The notes beneath the pieces are model-generated. The model was not told the origin of the DNA, searched no databases, and saw nothing but the letters and a program-made list of their open reading frames with translations. 64,000 bases of DNA from Lentisphaerae bacterium WC36 (GTDB taxonomy: Bacteria; Verrucomicrobiota; Lentisphaeria; Victivallales; SZUA-371). The stretch covers positions 372,001 to 436,000 of the forward strand of contig CP085689.1 in NCBI GenBank assembly GCA_020683205.1, given 5' to 3'. Both the position numbers and the translations under genes were made by a program. Within the stretch, counting starts at the first letter, position 1; every line of letters starts with the position of its first letter. Shown here piece after piece: positions 53,999 through 64,000 of this stretch.

Positions 53999-56900
53999 TG
54001 AAAAAATTTTTAAAATTTAGAGAAAATATTGATGTAGTTAAAATAAATCAGGAGAGTTTTGGAATGGAGAAGACAAAGCAATGCGCCAGTAAAAAGAAAA
54101 TTAAGCATGGGAAATTTTATCCGATGTCACGTTTTCAAAAATGTATGTCAACGTTTTTTGCTATATTAGCATTGCAATTGAATGGCCCTTTAAATGTACT
54201 TGCAATGGAAATGTCAAAGGCTGAACAACAACGTAAGCTTGAGCAACAGCAGCGAAAGTTACGAACGTCAGCTTCAGAAAAACTTAATCCAGGTAAACAA
54301 AGTGAAATTGTTACTCAAAAATTAATTAAAACCTGTTACCAAATTATAAATAATTTGAAAAATGAACAAGCTGTCGAAGAAGAACTTAATGATATAGAAG
54401 AGTTTAAAAATAGTTTTGATGGTATTTACAAGCGTACCATTGAACAAATGGCAAAACAAAAAGAGCATCTTAAAGGACAAGGAGCGTCTGAAAAGTTGTT
54501 GCAACGTTTGGATAATCATCAAAAGAAAATTACCAAAAAATTTGCAAAATTGGCAGAATTATTGAAAAATGTAACTAGTAATAAAAAAGATGTCGAAAAA
54601 TTAAAAGTGGTAGTTCGTGCTTTAGCTTTATTTCTTGAAAAAAGTCTTGAAAAAAATAAAGTTACATCAAAGGATAATAAAAAGGCTACTCCAAAACTTT
54701 CACGCCGTTCTGAAGTAAAAGGTGAAGAGATTAGTCTTTTAGACTCATTTTCTCATAATGTTTTACTGACATCAACAACTGATAGCGGAATTGGTAATTG
54801 GTTATCTGAGCTTAATGAACAAAATGTTTCAGGTCAAGGAACGGCGGCAGATTTAGCTGCAACAGATGAAATTTATGTTAATGATCCTGAACTTATAGCG
54901 TTAGCTGAATCACTAGACAAACATCCTTTAAAAATTTACGAGTATTTACGTAATGAATTTGTATATGAACCTTATTGGGGGAGTGTTAAAGGAGCAAAAC
55001 GAACATTTATCGAAAAAGCTGGTAATGATATTGATTTGGCAAGTTTGTTTATAACATTATTACGTATTTCAAATCGTCACGCACGTTATGTTTGTGGTAG
55101 TATAGAAATGACTGTAGAGGAAGCTGCAGCATGGATTGGAGTTGATGATCCAACGCAGGTAGTAAAAACTTTTATTGCCAATGGTATTCCTGTTGAAACA
55201 ACTACAAAAGGTGGTAAAATTGATTTAATTCGTATGAATCATACATGGGTTCAAGCTTATATTGATTTTATACCGTACCATGGAGCTACAAATGAGACTC
55301 CTAATACGTGGGTATGGCTTGATGTTTCCTTTAAGCAGAATACTTTTACTAGTTCGCGCGAACTAGAAACCACTATTGGAATTAATCCTGATACTTTATT
55401 AACCAATGTCATAGCTCAAACTGATGTTGATGCAGATAATTTTTATGCTCAAAATATTCCAGAATCATACATTTTAAGTGAAATATTTAGTTACGGAGAG
55501 CCAATTCGTTCTTACCTTGGGAATAATAATTTTACAGCCGAAAATGTTTTTAGACAGCGAATTGTAAAAGAAGAACGTTATGGCATCGTTTCATCAACGG
55601 ACCAATATGCCATTATTAATAGTGGATTAAATTTTAATGTACTTCCAGAAGAATTATGCTCAACTGTAACTTTTACGATGCATAATATGGATAATTCAGA
55701 AGCATTTAGCTATACAACAAAATTATCAGAACTAGCGAATAAAACAATATCGGTTAATTATATACCTGCTAGTGAAATTGATGCGGAAATGATTGAATTA
55801 AATGCTGATGAGGTTGATTTTCCAGCATATTTAGTAAATTTAAAATCGCAACTAAATATTGGCGGAGTTGTCGTTGGAGAAGGTGATAAGCTTGGCATGG
55901 GACTTGATCAAAAACTTGAGGTGATTATAAATATCCCAGGTTTAGAACCTGATATTTCTAGTACTTTAATTACTGCGGGAAGCATGAATGCATTGGTATT
56001 TGATTTTCAAACTACTAATGCTGAATTACTGAGCATGCAACAAAAAAAATTACAGCAAATAGCTCAAAGTACTGTAAATATTGGACGAAATGAAGCAGTT
56101 AGCGAAATTTTACACGGCATTGGTCTTAGTTATTTTTATCAGCTTGATCGTTTTTCACAAATTGCAGCAGGTTCAACGCAAGTATCCACAACTCGTCAAC
56201 CAAGTTTAGTGAAGATAGGTTGGGATTACAGTATCAGTTATAATGCAGATTTGCCATATCTAGCAACACTTGATAAAATTAATCTTGATGTGATACGTGA
56301 TATTCATATTCCTGTGGCTATTGAAATGGACAATACTGCTGCTGAAAACCAATTCACTTATATATCAGCATTAACTGGAGTAATTCTTGAACATAATGTA
56401 TTAGCTCAGCCTTTTAATAATGAGGCGATTTCGGCAGCACGTATAATTCAAAAAGCGAATGCCGAAGGGAAAAAAATCTACACAATAACTCCTGATAATG
56501 CTAATGAAATTTTACCATTGCTAAATTTGTTTCCCGCAAAAATTTTAAATGATATTAAAAATGCAGTAAATGCTAATATTGAAGTTACTATTCCTGAAGC
56601 TGCTATTCATCTTAATGGTAAAGAATATTACGCTTATGCTAAGCGTGATATCATTAATAGTAATGCTGAATTTGTTCTTAATACACGTGGTGGAGGCGAA
56701 GCTTCAAATAATTCATTGCAAGCAATTGATATGCTAGTAGATGGTAATTCAGGAGCTTATAAAATGATAGCTCAACAACTTTCTGACTGGTTAATAATTG
56801 CGGAAGATAGCACTACTAATGCGGGATTGGCATATTTGCCTGCAATTACTGCAATCCGCAAATGGAATGCTAGTCGTGAGGAACTCGATCCAGTTACTAT

Positions 56901-59900
56901 TAATGCGTCGATACTGGCTTTATCAACTCCAATAACTAGTATTTATAATCAACCCGCAATCCTTAATGTTGTTACTGGGGAAAAGCTTATTGCTCCAAAC
57001 GGTAATGGTATTAAAGATAGTTTTGATTTTTCAGCAATAGTTACTCAAAATTCAGAATGGACATGGAAAATTACGGATTCACAAGATGCGATAATTATTA
57101 CTGAAACAGGTAACAATGCAAATGTTAATTTTTCGTTTGATCAGCTAGTTCCAGATGGGACGTACAGTTATCGATTGACTGCTGAAAAAAATGGCGTTTT
57201 TGCTGACCCTATCTCTGGAACCTTTAGAGTTGATACTACAGCACCTGTTGCAGCTATTACTTTACCAGATCCAACGGTTGAAATTAAAGATCATATGCCG
57301 ATTACGTTACGCGGAACAGCTGACGATATAAATTTTGAAAAAGTTATTATTACTGTACAGTCTCAAGGCGAAGAACCTTTAAAGGTTTATGAATCAAATG
57401 ATATTACGGTTAATAATATTTTAACTTCAATTTCAACTGCTGAATTTGAGAATGGGCCTTTACATATTACTATGGCCGCTAGCGATAAAGCAGGTAATGT
57501 TACAACTGTTAATAAAACCTATACCATTAACAATCCAATTTTAGACACTGTGTCTCCTACGGTAGCTATGGTCGTGAATAATTCAGCAGATAATGCTATT
57601 GTTGCAGCTGGGGCAGTAATTGATGCAGAATCAAAACCATTAAATATTACAATAAATGCTACGGATACGTTACCAGGAAAAGTTGCAAAAATTAACCTTT
57701 ATCATAATGAAGAAATTATTAAAACAATTGACTTTGCAAATGAGCTTAATTTTTCAATGAATACAATCTCGTTAAATGATGGTATCCATACTTTACAGGC
57801 TGAAGCTATTGATACTGGTGGTAATATTACAAAAACTGAACCGCTTGAGTTTACGCTTTCGAATCCAATTTCAAATTTTAGGGTATCTCCTAACATCGCG
57901 AAAACTACTACCCCAAGTATGACTGTGTCGGCAACGTTAAGGCAAGCAGCAAACTGGGAATTGAGTTTTACTGGACCGTCTACAATTGCAGATGTTACAG
58001 GTAATGGAACATCTATAATGCATTCATTTACACCGTCTCAATATACTGATGGCGAATACACTGTTACTTTAACAGTTGATGATAAAAATCCTGAACTACA
58101 ATTTATTATTGATATGGTTCAAAATCCACCAATTGCAGTCATAAGTAATATCGCCGTTGGTCAAATAATACAAGATGGACTATACGAATTGCGTGGAACT
58201 GCAGATGATCACAATATTTCTGAATTGGTTGAATATTCAGTAAAATTACTTGATGCTGATGGTCAAGAAGTAGCGATAATTACGCCAAAACCGCATGATG
58301 AATCAGGCTGGAAAGAGGGGAGAGTGGTTGATTCTTCATTTGGAACTCTTGATTTTTCAATGCTTAAAAATAATAGTTATACTTTACAGTTAGCAGTGCG
58401 TTCAGGTGGACAAGTAGTCTATAATGAAGTTAAATTTATGCTTAATTCTCAGTTAAAAATTGGGCAGTTGAGTTTTAGCCAACAAGATTTAGTTATTCCT
58501 GTGAATGGTATGCCAATATCAGTAATTCGTACTTATAATTCATTTAACACTGCCTATGAAAATGACTTTGGACCTGGTTGGACATATTCAATTAAAGATA
58601 TGGACGTTGAATTCAGTGAACAACGACAAAATGCTAACAGTATGTTTGGGGGACAATTCAGTTTACGTACTGGTGGTGGACGAGATGTAACTGTAACTAT
58701 GCCGGATGGAGAGCGCTTAAGCTTTAAGTATAGTTTGCGTTCCTCAGGAGAGTATTATAAATATAAAGCTTATTGGGAAGCGGCATCAGGTACTCAAGCC
58801 ACTTTGGAACCGACATGTGTAAATACAGTTGTGGCTCTTCCAGGTGTACCTGCTTATTGGGAAGCTGGTCAAGCAATGCTTAATATGGAACATTTTGATA
58901 TTCCTGGATTTATTTTAACGACTAAAGACGGTACAAAATACCATTTAGAACGAGAACATTATGGAGACTTTTATATTGATGTTGATGATTTAAGCTCTTC
59001 TGTACCATACGTAAGTGCTTATGGTAAAGCCGTTTTAAAACGTATTGTCGATAAAGGAGGCAATCGTATTGAATTTAATCAAAACGGCATTAATGCTTAC
59101 AATGTTAACGGTGAAAAAACTCGTTCTATAGCATTTGAGCGTGATTCAAACAATCAAAACCGTATTACAGCTGTTTATGCACCAGATGGAGTTGATGCTA
59201 ATGGCGATCCAATAGTGGGCGCATTACCAAAATTCACCTATGATTATGATGTCGATAATGGCAATTTAATAAAGGTTAATAAACTTATTGATAATAGCGG
59301 AAGCGGGACCTATGCTACCACAGAATTTGTTTATGGGAATGCTAATAGACCTCATTTTATTACCGAAATTAAAGACCCAAGTGGCAATACGCCAATGATG
59401 TGTGAATATGACAATGATGGTCGTTTAGTTGCAACAGTTGATGCAGACGGTAACCGTATTCAATTACAGCGTAATATTGCAGATCGTACTGAAACTGTTT
59501 TTGACCGTTCAGGAAATGCTACTATTCATTCATATGATACTCGTGGTAATGTTACTAGTTCTATAAATTCTATGGGATATACTATTACTCGTACTTATGA
59601 TAGTAATGATAATGAAACTAGTATCACTGATGCACTTGGTAATACCACATACTACACCTATGACGGCTCAAAAAATCGTACTAGTGTTACAGATCCTTTA
59701 GGTAATGTTACTCGCTATACCTACGATAGTTCTGGTAACCAGTTAACTACGATTGATGCACTTGGTAATGTTACGCGTAATACTTATGACAATTCAGGAA
59801 ATCTTTTGACAACAATCAACGCCTTGGGACAAATTACTACAAATAAGTATGATTCAAACGGTAACTTGGTTGCAACTTATGATGCTAAAAATAAATTGAC

Positions 59901-62900
59901 TGCTTCGTTTGGTTACGATTCACAAGGAAATATGAATTCAATTACTGATGCAGCAGGGGTGACGCGCAACTTTAGTTATGATGGAAATGGATTACAAACA
60001 GGTACAAGTTTTGTGTGGAATGGTAATGGAAGTAGTAAAACTATCACAACTCAAACCGTTTATAATTCAGCAGATCAAGTTATACGTACAGTTGACCCCG
60101 ATGGTAATGTGTCTACCACTGAATATAATGCAATTGAAAAACCAGTATCAAGTACCGATAAACTTGGTAATACAACACTTACGGTATATGATGCTCGTGG
60201 TAATGTTGTAGAAACAAAACACGCAGACGGCACCGTTTCACGAACTGTATACGATGTTGAAGGGCGAGGTTATTTAACACAAAATCGTCATGTGCTAGGA
60301 ACCTCAGCCAATGGTTCACGAACAATTTATGACAGCCTTGGACGTGCTATTCGTTCCGAACGTTTAGAAGGAGTAGAGGTTAATATAGTTAATAATGAAG
60401 CCGTTTTAATTAATGCAGGTAATGTGGTTTCAAATACTTCAACCGTCTATGATGCCAATGGCAGAGTTTTAGTTAGTATTGATGAAAAGGGTAATCAAAC
60501 TCGTTATGAATACGATGCGGCAGGTCGAACAACGGCAGTAATCGATGCACTCGGCAATCGTATTGAAAACGTTTATGATGCTAATGGACAGCAAATAATC
60601 AGCCGTGATGCGCTTGGACGAGAAGTTAGTTATGAATATGATGCTCTCGGTAGACGTGTTAGAACCACTTTTGCCGATGGCACTTATGCAACAGTTGAAT
60701 ACAATGCGCTTGGGCAAAAAGTCCGTGAAACCGATCAATCGGGAGTTAGTACTCGTTTTGAATATGATGAAATGGGTCGTTTAGCAAAAGTCATAAAACC
60801 ACAAGTTGAGAATTCTAGCGGTACTATGACAACTCCAGAATGGAATTATGATTATAATCAATATGGACAAATGGAAAAAATTACTGACCCATTGGGGCGC
60901 GAAACAACTTTTACTTATGACGAATACGGTCGTCAATTAAGTAGAACTTTACCAATGGGGCAAACTGAATCTCAAGAATATAATACACTTGGGCAGCTCG
61001 TTAAGCAAATAAACTTTGCAGAAGAGCAAACTAGTTATGTTTACGACCAGCTTGGAAGGACTTCGATGATTGAATACCGTACATCAGGAGCCTCTCCGCC
61101 AGCTGAAACAGTAACAATAGTATACGATGAATTAGGAAGAAAGTCACAAATAGTTGAAAGTCGAGGTACTACAGAATACAGTTACGATTCTGAAAGTAGG
61201 GTCACGCAAATAATGAAGCCTGAGGGCACTATTAATTATGTCTATGATCCAGTAACTTCACGTAAAGTTCGTATGTACACAGCTAATAGTGATCAGCGCT
61301 ATACTTATGATGAATTAGGACGTTTAAAAACTGTTGCTGTTCATAAAAATAATGGTGTTGCTTTAGGCACTGTGCAAGTAACCAGCTATAATTATACTGT
61401 TGTTGGTTCACGTGAAAGCACTGTTTTACCAAACGGCGTGAAGACAAATTATACATATGATAATTTAAATCGCTTAACGCAATTAGCGCATTATGATTCA
61501 AATAATGATTTATTGCAAAGTTTTAATTATAGTTTAGCTCCGACTGGACGACGTACTGCAATTGCTGAGCAAAGACGTGAAACAAGTGGCAATTTGAGTA
61601 CTACTAATATTGCCTTTACCTACGATGCAATGAATCGTTTAGTTGCCGAAAGTTCAAGTTCAGATGTGACTTCTTTGAATTATAGCAATGATTATGTATA
61701 TGACCTTAATGGAAATCGTTTGCAGAAGGTTAGCAGCATAAATGGCTTAACCGAAACGATAAATTATCAATATAATGCCAATGACAAATTGACAACGGAA
61801 GTTTCGAGTGATAAAGGTACTATAAGTTATTCGTATAATGCGAATGGTTCTTTGATATCAAAAATTGGCCAAGGTGAAAGTTACCAGTATAGTTATAATC
61901 TGCAAAATAGAATGGCGACAGCTCAAATCAGCAGAGTTGAAAACGCTCAAGACGTCAGTGTTGAAGCTAATTATGTCTATGATATGTCGGGGATTAGGGT
62001 TAAAGCGTCGCATACGCAAACTGTTTCAGGCAATACTTTAACTCGTGATAGATATTTTCTAACAGAGTCAGGATTCACTGGTTATGACCAAATATTAGAG
62101 GAAGCAACCACTTTAGGTGGAAGTCCAGTCAAATCGTATGTTTTAGGCGATGATGTCATCAGTCAAACGGTGAACGGGGTAACCAGTCATCTGTTGTACG
62201 ACGGTCATGGTTCGACTAGACTGTTAACAGGCAATGACGGAGTTGTTAGCGACAGGTATGATTTTGATGCCTACGGCGTTATGCTTGGAGGAAATCCTGA
62301 CATTACTAATCCTGCGGCAACTGACCTGTTATATAGTGGTGAACAGTTTGATTCAACGCTGCAGCAACAATATTTGCGTGCTAGGTATTATGACCAAAAT
62401 AGTGGACGTTTTAACAGGCAAGATCCATTTGCAGGGAATAACGATGATCCGCAGTCATTACATAAGTATGCATATTGTCATAGTGACCCAATAAACGCAA
62501 CCGACCCAAGCGGTGAAATGATTCTTGCCAATCTTTTAGGGTCTATGAAAAATTTAGGGATGAGATATGTTCAGTTTCAAAGAAGTTTAGTTCTACATCA
62601 AAAAGCTCTTTTCTCATTGAGAATGACACTAGCTATTGCTACAGGAGTTGCTAGTGGATTCTCGAATCAACAGTTCGGACCTCAAGATATTTCTGACAGT
62701 CAATTGTTTGTAATAGGTTTTTTAATAGGAGCAATTGGAGCATGGGTTTCATTTGAATATCCAACATTCTCAACTTTTATGCAAACTATAGCTTTGGACC
62801 TTGCCAATACTTATGCTTCAAAAAAGAAAGTTTTTTCTTGGTCAGAATTCAAGGTCAAACTAATTGAAGCTGGTATTAGATCACTTATAGCTCTTGGTTT

Positions 62901-63018
62901 CAGTCATCTTGAAAAGACAGACTTTTTTGGATTTATGCATGGTTGGGCTGCTTCAGTTTATGCAACTTATATAGTGGATGTAGGTCTTGCATATTTTGAA
63001 TATTTTACAAAAGATTAA
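53998..63018 (+). CDS. Giant Rhs/YD-repeat protein with transglutaminase-like domain and variable tip
   Basis: 3006 residues; the ATG overlaps the upstream TAA. A membrane or signal segment lies near 47-68, followed by a coiled coil (about 70-225). A transglutaminase-like domain (about 305-445) has His413 (NHTWVQAY) and Asp441 (VWLDVSF), but the usual catalytic Cys region reads AGNDIDLAS, without Cys. Ig-like domains span about 980-1480, then an Rhs N-terminal plug region. YD repeats run from about 1800 to 2700 (YDSSGNQLTTIDALGNVTR type). The Rhs core ends YLRARYYDQNSGRFNRQDPF ... DPSGE near 2838, and a unique 168-residue C-terminal tip follows. That tip is the presumed toxin; its activity is not recognised. 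Confidence 0.88.
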   Translation: MKKFLKFRENIDVVKINQESFGMEKTKQCASKKKIKHGKFYPMSRFQKCMSTFFAILALQLNGPLNVLAMEMSKAEQQRKLEQQQRKLRTSASEKLNPGKQSEIVTQKLIKTCYQIINNLKNEQAVEEELNDIEEFKNSFDGIYKRTIEQMAKQKEHLKGQGASEKLLQRLDNHQKKITKKFAKLAELLKNVTSNKKDVEKLKVVVRALALFLEKSLEKNKVTSKDNKKATPKLSRRSEVKGEEISLLDSFSHNVLLTSTTDSGIGNWLSELNEQNVSGQGTAADLAATDEIYVNDPELIALAESLDKHPLKIYEYLRNEFVYEPYWGSVKGAKRTFIEKAGNDIDLASLFITLLRISNRHARYVCGSIEMTVEEAAAWIGVDDPTQVVKTFIANGIPVETTTKGGKIDLIRMNHTWVQAYIDFIPYHGATNETPNTWVWLDVSFKQNTFTSSRELETTIGINPDTLLTNVIAQTDVDADNFYAQNIPESYILSEIFSYGEPIRSYLGNNNFTAENVFRQRIVKEERYGIVSSTDQYAIINSGLNFNVLPEELCSTVTFTMHNMDNSEAFSYTTKLSELANKTISVNYIPASEIDAEMIELNADEVDFPAYLVNLKSQLNIGGVVVGEGDKLGMGLDQKLEVIINIPGLEPDISSTLITAGSMNALVFDFQTTNAELLSMQQKKLQQIAQSTVNIGRNEAVSEILHGIGLSYFYQLDRFSQIAAGSTQVSTTRQPSLVKIGWDYSISYNADLPYLATLDKINLDVIRDIHIPVAIEMDNTAAENQFTYISALTGVILEHNVLAQPFNNEAISAARIIQKANAEGKKIYTITPDNANEILPLLNLFPAKILNDIKNAVNANIEVTIPEAAIHLNGKEYYAYAKRDIINSNAEFVLNTRGGGEASNNSLQAIDMLVDGNSGAYKMIAQQLSDWLIIAEDSTTNAGLAYLPAITAIRKWNASREELDPVTINASILALSTPITSIYNQPAILNVVTGEKLIAPNGNGIKDSFDFSAIVTQNSEWTWKITDSQDAIIITETGNNANVNFSFDQLVPDGTYSYRLTAEKNGVFADPISGTFRVDTTAPVAAITLPDPTVEIKDHMPITLRGTADDINFEKVIITVQSQGEEPLKVYESNDITVNNILTSISTAEFENGPLHITMAASDKAGNVTTVNKTYTINNPILDTVSPTVAMVVNNSADNAIVAAGAVIDAESKPLNITINATDTLPGKVAKINLYHNEEIIKTIDFANELNFSMNTISLNDGIHTLQAEAIDTGGNITKTEPLEFTLSNPISNFRVSPNIAKTTTPSMTVSATLRQAANWELSFTGPSTIADVTGNGTSIMHSFTPSQYTDGEYTVTLTVDDKNPELQFIIDMVQNPPIAVISNIAVGQIIQDGLYELRGTADDHNISELVEYSVKLLDADGQEVAIITPKPHDESGWKEGRVVDSSFGTLDFSMLKNNSYTLQLAVRSGGQVVYNEVKFMLNSQLKIGQLSFSQQDLVIPVNGMPISVIRTYNSFNTAYENDFGPGWTYSIKDMDVEFSEQRQNANSMFGGQFSLRTGGGRDVTVTMPDGERLSFKYSLRSSGEYYKYKAYWEAASGTQATLEPTCVNTVVALPGVPAYWEAGQAMLNMEHFDIPGFILTTKDGTKYHLEREHYGDFYIDVDDLSSSVPYVSAYGKAVLKRIVDKGGNRIEFNQNGINAYNVNGEKTRSIAFERDSNNQNRITAVYAPDGVDANGDPIVGALPKFTYDYDVDNGNLIKVNKLIDNSGSGTYATTEFVYGNANRPHFITEIKDPSGNTPMMCEYDNDGRLVATVDADGNRIQLQRNIADRTETVFDRSGNATIHSYDTRGNVTSSINSMGYTITRTYDSNDNETSITDALGNTTYYTYDGSKNRTSVTDPLGNVTRYTYDSSGNQLTTIDALGNVTRNTYDNSGNLLTTINALGQITTNKYDSNGNLVATYDAKNKLTASFGYDSQGNMNSITDAAGVTRNFSYDGNGLQTGTSFVWNGNGSSKTITTQTVYNSADQVIRTVDPDGNVSTTEYNAIEKPVSSTDKLGNTTLTVYDARGNVVETKHADGTVSRTVYDVEGRGYLTQNRHVLGTSANGSRTIYDSLGRAIRSERLEGVEVNIVNNEAVLINAGNVVSNTSTVYDANGRVLVSIDEKGNQTRYEYDAAGRTTAVIDALGNRIENVYDANGQQIISRDALGREVSYEYDALGRRVRTTFADGTYATVEYNALGQKVRETDQSGVSTRFEYDEMGRLAKVIKPQVENSSGTMTTPEWNYDYNQYGQMEKITDPLGRETTFTYDEYGRQLSRTLPMGQTESQEYNTLGQLVKQINFAEEQTSYVYDQLGRTSMIEYRTSGASPPAETVTIVYDELGRKSQIVESRGTTEYSYDSESRVTQIMKPEGTINYVYDPVTSRKVRMYTANSDQRYTYDELGRLKTVAVHKNNGVALGTVQVTSYNYTVVGSRESTVLPNGVKTNYTYDNLNRLTQLAHYDSNNDLLQSFNYSLAPTGRRTAIAEQRRETSGNLSTTNIAFTYDAMNRLVAESSSSDVTSLNYSNDYVYDLNGNRLQKVSSINGLTETINYQYNANDKLTTEVSSDKGTISYSYNANGSLISKIGQGESYQYSYNLQNRMATAQISRVENAQDVSVEANYVYDMSGIRVKASHTQTVSGNTLTRDRYFLTESGFTGYDQILEEATTLGGSPVKSYVLGDDVISQTVNGVTSHLLYDGHGSTRLLTGNDGVVSDRYDFDAYGVMLGGNPDITNPAATDLLYSGEQFDSTLQQQYLRARYYDQNSGRFNRQDPFAGNNDDPQSLHKYAYCHSDPINATDPSGEMILANLLGSMKNLGMRYVQFQRSLVLHQKALFSLRMTLAIATGVASGFSNQQFGPQDISDSQLFVIGFLIGAIGAWVSFEYPTFSTFMQTIALDLANTYASKKKVFSWSEFKVKLIEAGIRSLIALGFSHLEKTDFFGFMHGWAASVYATYIVDVGLAYFEYFTKD

Positions 63019-63038
63019 AAAAAATATATAGGTGAATA

Positions 63039-63605
63039 ATGAAATCAAAAAAAAATAAAAATCAACTGTGTGAAATTAGTTTTTGTCGTTCTTTGACTTT
63101 TTTGGGTAGGTATTTAAAGATGCTATTTTTTTTAGCAATTATAGTTTTTTTAACTTGTCTTATTAGTCAAATAATTCATGGTTATTATGTTTTTTTCTTC
63201 AAGTCTAATCTTTTTTTAGATAAGGGGATCTTAAAAGAATCTATGTTAACTAAGTTATTACATTCTTCAGTAATATTTATTCCAGTGTATATTGCTTGTA
63301 TTGGACTTTTAATATCTATAATTAGAAGAAAATATTTATTTTTAGAAAAGATTACTTGGAATGAAGATAAGATTATTTTTTGTAAAGATGACTCAACTAT
63401 TATTGAACATGATAATAATGCCAAACTCAAGTTTGGTAAAGTGGGAGTCTATATAATTTTTGATTCAAAAAATATCAAGTATTATCTCAGAAAAGGAGCT
63501 GTAAAGAAAATATTAGAACAAAATTTACACAATGAATATTTCAATAATTCTGAGATAAAAAAAGAACTTTTTGAATGGCAATCGAAGTTTCAATTTGAAC
63601 GATAA
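63039..63605 (+). CDS. Membrane protein, candidate immunity protein of the Rhs tip
   Basis: 188 residues, not recognised. Two hydrophobic segments (about 27-50 and 68-92) are followed by a soluble C-terminal domain (NEDKIIFCKDDSTIIEHDNN, KNIKYYLRKGAVKKILEQ) like bacterial PH-type folds. It starts 20 bp after the Rhs stop with leader ATATAGGTGAATA. Position directly after an Rhs variable tip is the hallmark of cognate immunity genes, and a membrane location would fit a tip with hydrophobic segments. The same leader occurs before the ORF at 13951. Confidence 0.6.
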   Translation: MKSKKNKNQLCEISFCRSLTFLGRYLKMLFFLAIIVFLTCLISQIIHGYYVFFFKSNLFLDKGILKESMLTKLLHSSVIFIPVYIACIGLLISIIRRKYLFLEKITWNEDKIIFCKDDSTIIEHDNNAKLKFGKVGVYIIFDSKNIKYYLRKGAVKKILEQNLHNEYFNNSEIKKELFEWQSKFQFER

Positions 63606-63693
63606 AGCAAATTTGAACTTTGTAATTTGTGTGATTGTTTCACGTTGTTGATTGAAAATTTTTGAAGTGAAGGCTTTAAGGTGTCGGGAGTTT

Positions 63694-63718
63694 AGCACTT
63701 AGGTAGTATCTAAGTGCT
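63694..63718 (+). repeat. 9-bp perfect inverted repeat at the orphan Rhs junction
   Basis: AGCACTTAG (63694-63702) and CTAAGTGCT (63710-63718) with loop GTAGTAT. The 3' arm is where homology to the Rhs core begins. Confidence 0.6.
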
Positions 63719-64000
63719 CGTTATTATGACCAAAATAGCGGTAGATTTAATCGTTTAGATTCATTTGCTGGGAATAACGATGATCCGCAGTCATTACATA
63801 AGTATGCATATTGCCATTCTGACCCAGTCAACGCAATAGACCCAAGCGGTAATATGTCTCTAATGCAACTGCAATTTTCAATGGTAGCAATTAGTTCTTT
63901 AACTGTAGGGCTATTTAACGGCATAGCATCTTCAAGATTGGGAACAGGGTTTTGGAAAGGATTTTTATCTGGAACAATTGGGACCGCTGTAACAACCTCT
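63707..64000 (+). pseudogene. Orphan Rhs C-terminal tip cassette (runs off the window)
   Basis: 98 open codons with no start, immediately preceded by an in-frame TAG. The first part (SARYYDQNSGRFNRLDSFAG, then NNDDPQSLHKYAYCHSDPVN and AIDPSGN) repeats residues 2792-2838 of the upstream Rhs protein, with long nucleotide identity (for example GGGAATAACGATGATCCGCA). After DPSGN the sequence diverges into a new tip (MSLMQLQFSMVAISSLTVGL, FNGIASSRLGTGFWKGFLSG). This is the classic silent cassette used to swap Rhs toxin tips by recombination; the end and its immunity gene lie beyond 64000. Confidence 0.85.

Noticed and set aside
63724-63924. Minus-strand 66-codon frame at the right end
   Set aside because: Antisense to the orphan Rhs tip, whose sense frame clearly matches the Rhs core.

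Overview
The window is AT-rich bacterial DNA. Lipoprotein lipoboxes, cleavable signal peptides, Shine-Dalgarno leaders and giant Rhs/CARDB-type surface proteins point to a Gram-negative host; I cannot name the phylum (a PVC-like or other low-GC diderm lineage is a guess). Three blocks are visible.

(1) 1-1149, chromosome: the start of one half-size chromate transporter gene, a second half-size chromate transporter whose normal start is separated from its body by one extra base, and an elongator tRNA-Met.

(2) 1133-39969, an integrated element of about 38.8 kb inserted at the 3' end of the tRNA-Met gene. A 21-bp direct repeat of the tRNA 3' end (1133-1153 and 39949-39969) marks both junctions, and recombinase arm-like repeats lie just inside each. 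It carries a tyrosine integrase, a RepA-like ATPase, an AlpA/Xis-like regulator, an inovirus Gp2/YfjJ-type protein and a Pif1-like helicase, a layout like P4/CP4-type islands. Next come a membrane/lipoprotein cluster and two diverged copies of an unrecognised, heavily pseudoknotted minus-strand RNA (about 241 nt each). These are followed by a ClbS/DfsB-like protein, a umuD...umuC pair split by cargo genes, a TPR plus PIN-like gene pair, and a phage-style cassette (YkvA, Cas4-like nuclease, MoxR ATPase, DUF3150, VWA). The DUF3150 gene is precisely interrupted by a full-length group II intron. The right half holds a tightly coupled five-gene operon (radical SAM enzyme, PLD-helicase, small protein, DndD-like SMC ATPase, small protein) that looks like an undescribed defence or DNA-modification system. 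It ends with a protein bearing a phospholipase A2-like HD motif next to a lipoprotein, possibly an effector and its immunity protein.

(3) 39970-64000, chromosome or another accessory region: a decayed locus (broken ComEC-like metallo-beta-lactamase gene and a broken beta-rich protein gene), then a translationally coupled pair of giant genes. These encode a 3029-aa secreted toroid/CARDB/VWA/PKD protein and a 3006-aa transglutaminase-like/Rhs-YD protein with a variable C-terminal tip. A candidate immunity gene follows, and the window ends inside an orphan Rhs tip cassette.

The strongest novel signals are the twin RNA at 10420-10660 and 11058-11298, where at least five helices are supported by compensatory changes between the copies, and the radical-SAM/PLD-helicase/DndD-like operon at 29640-36295.
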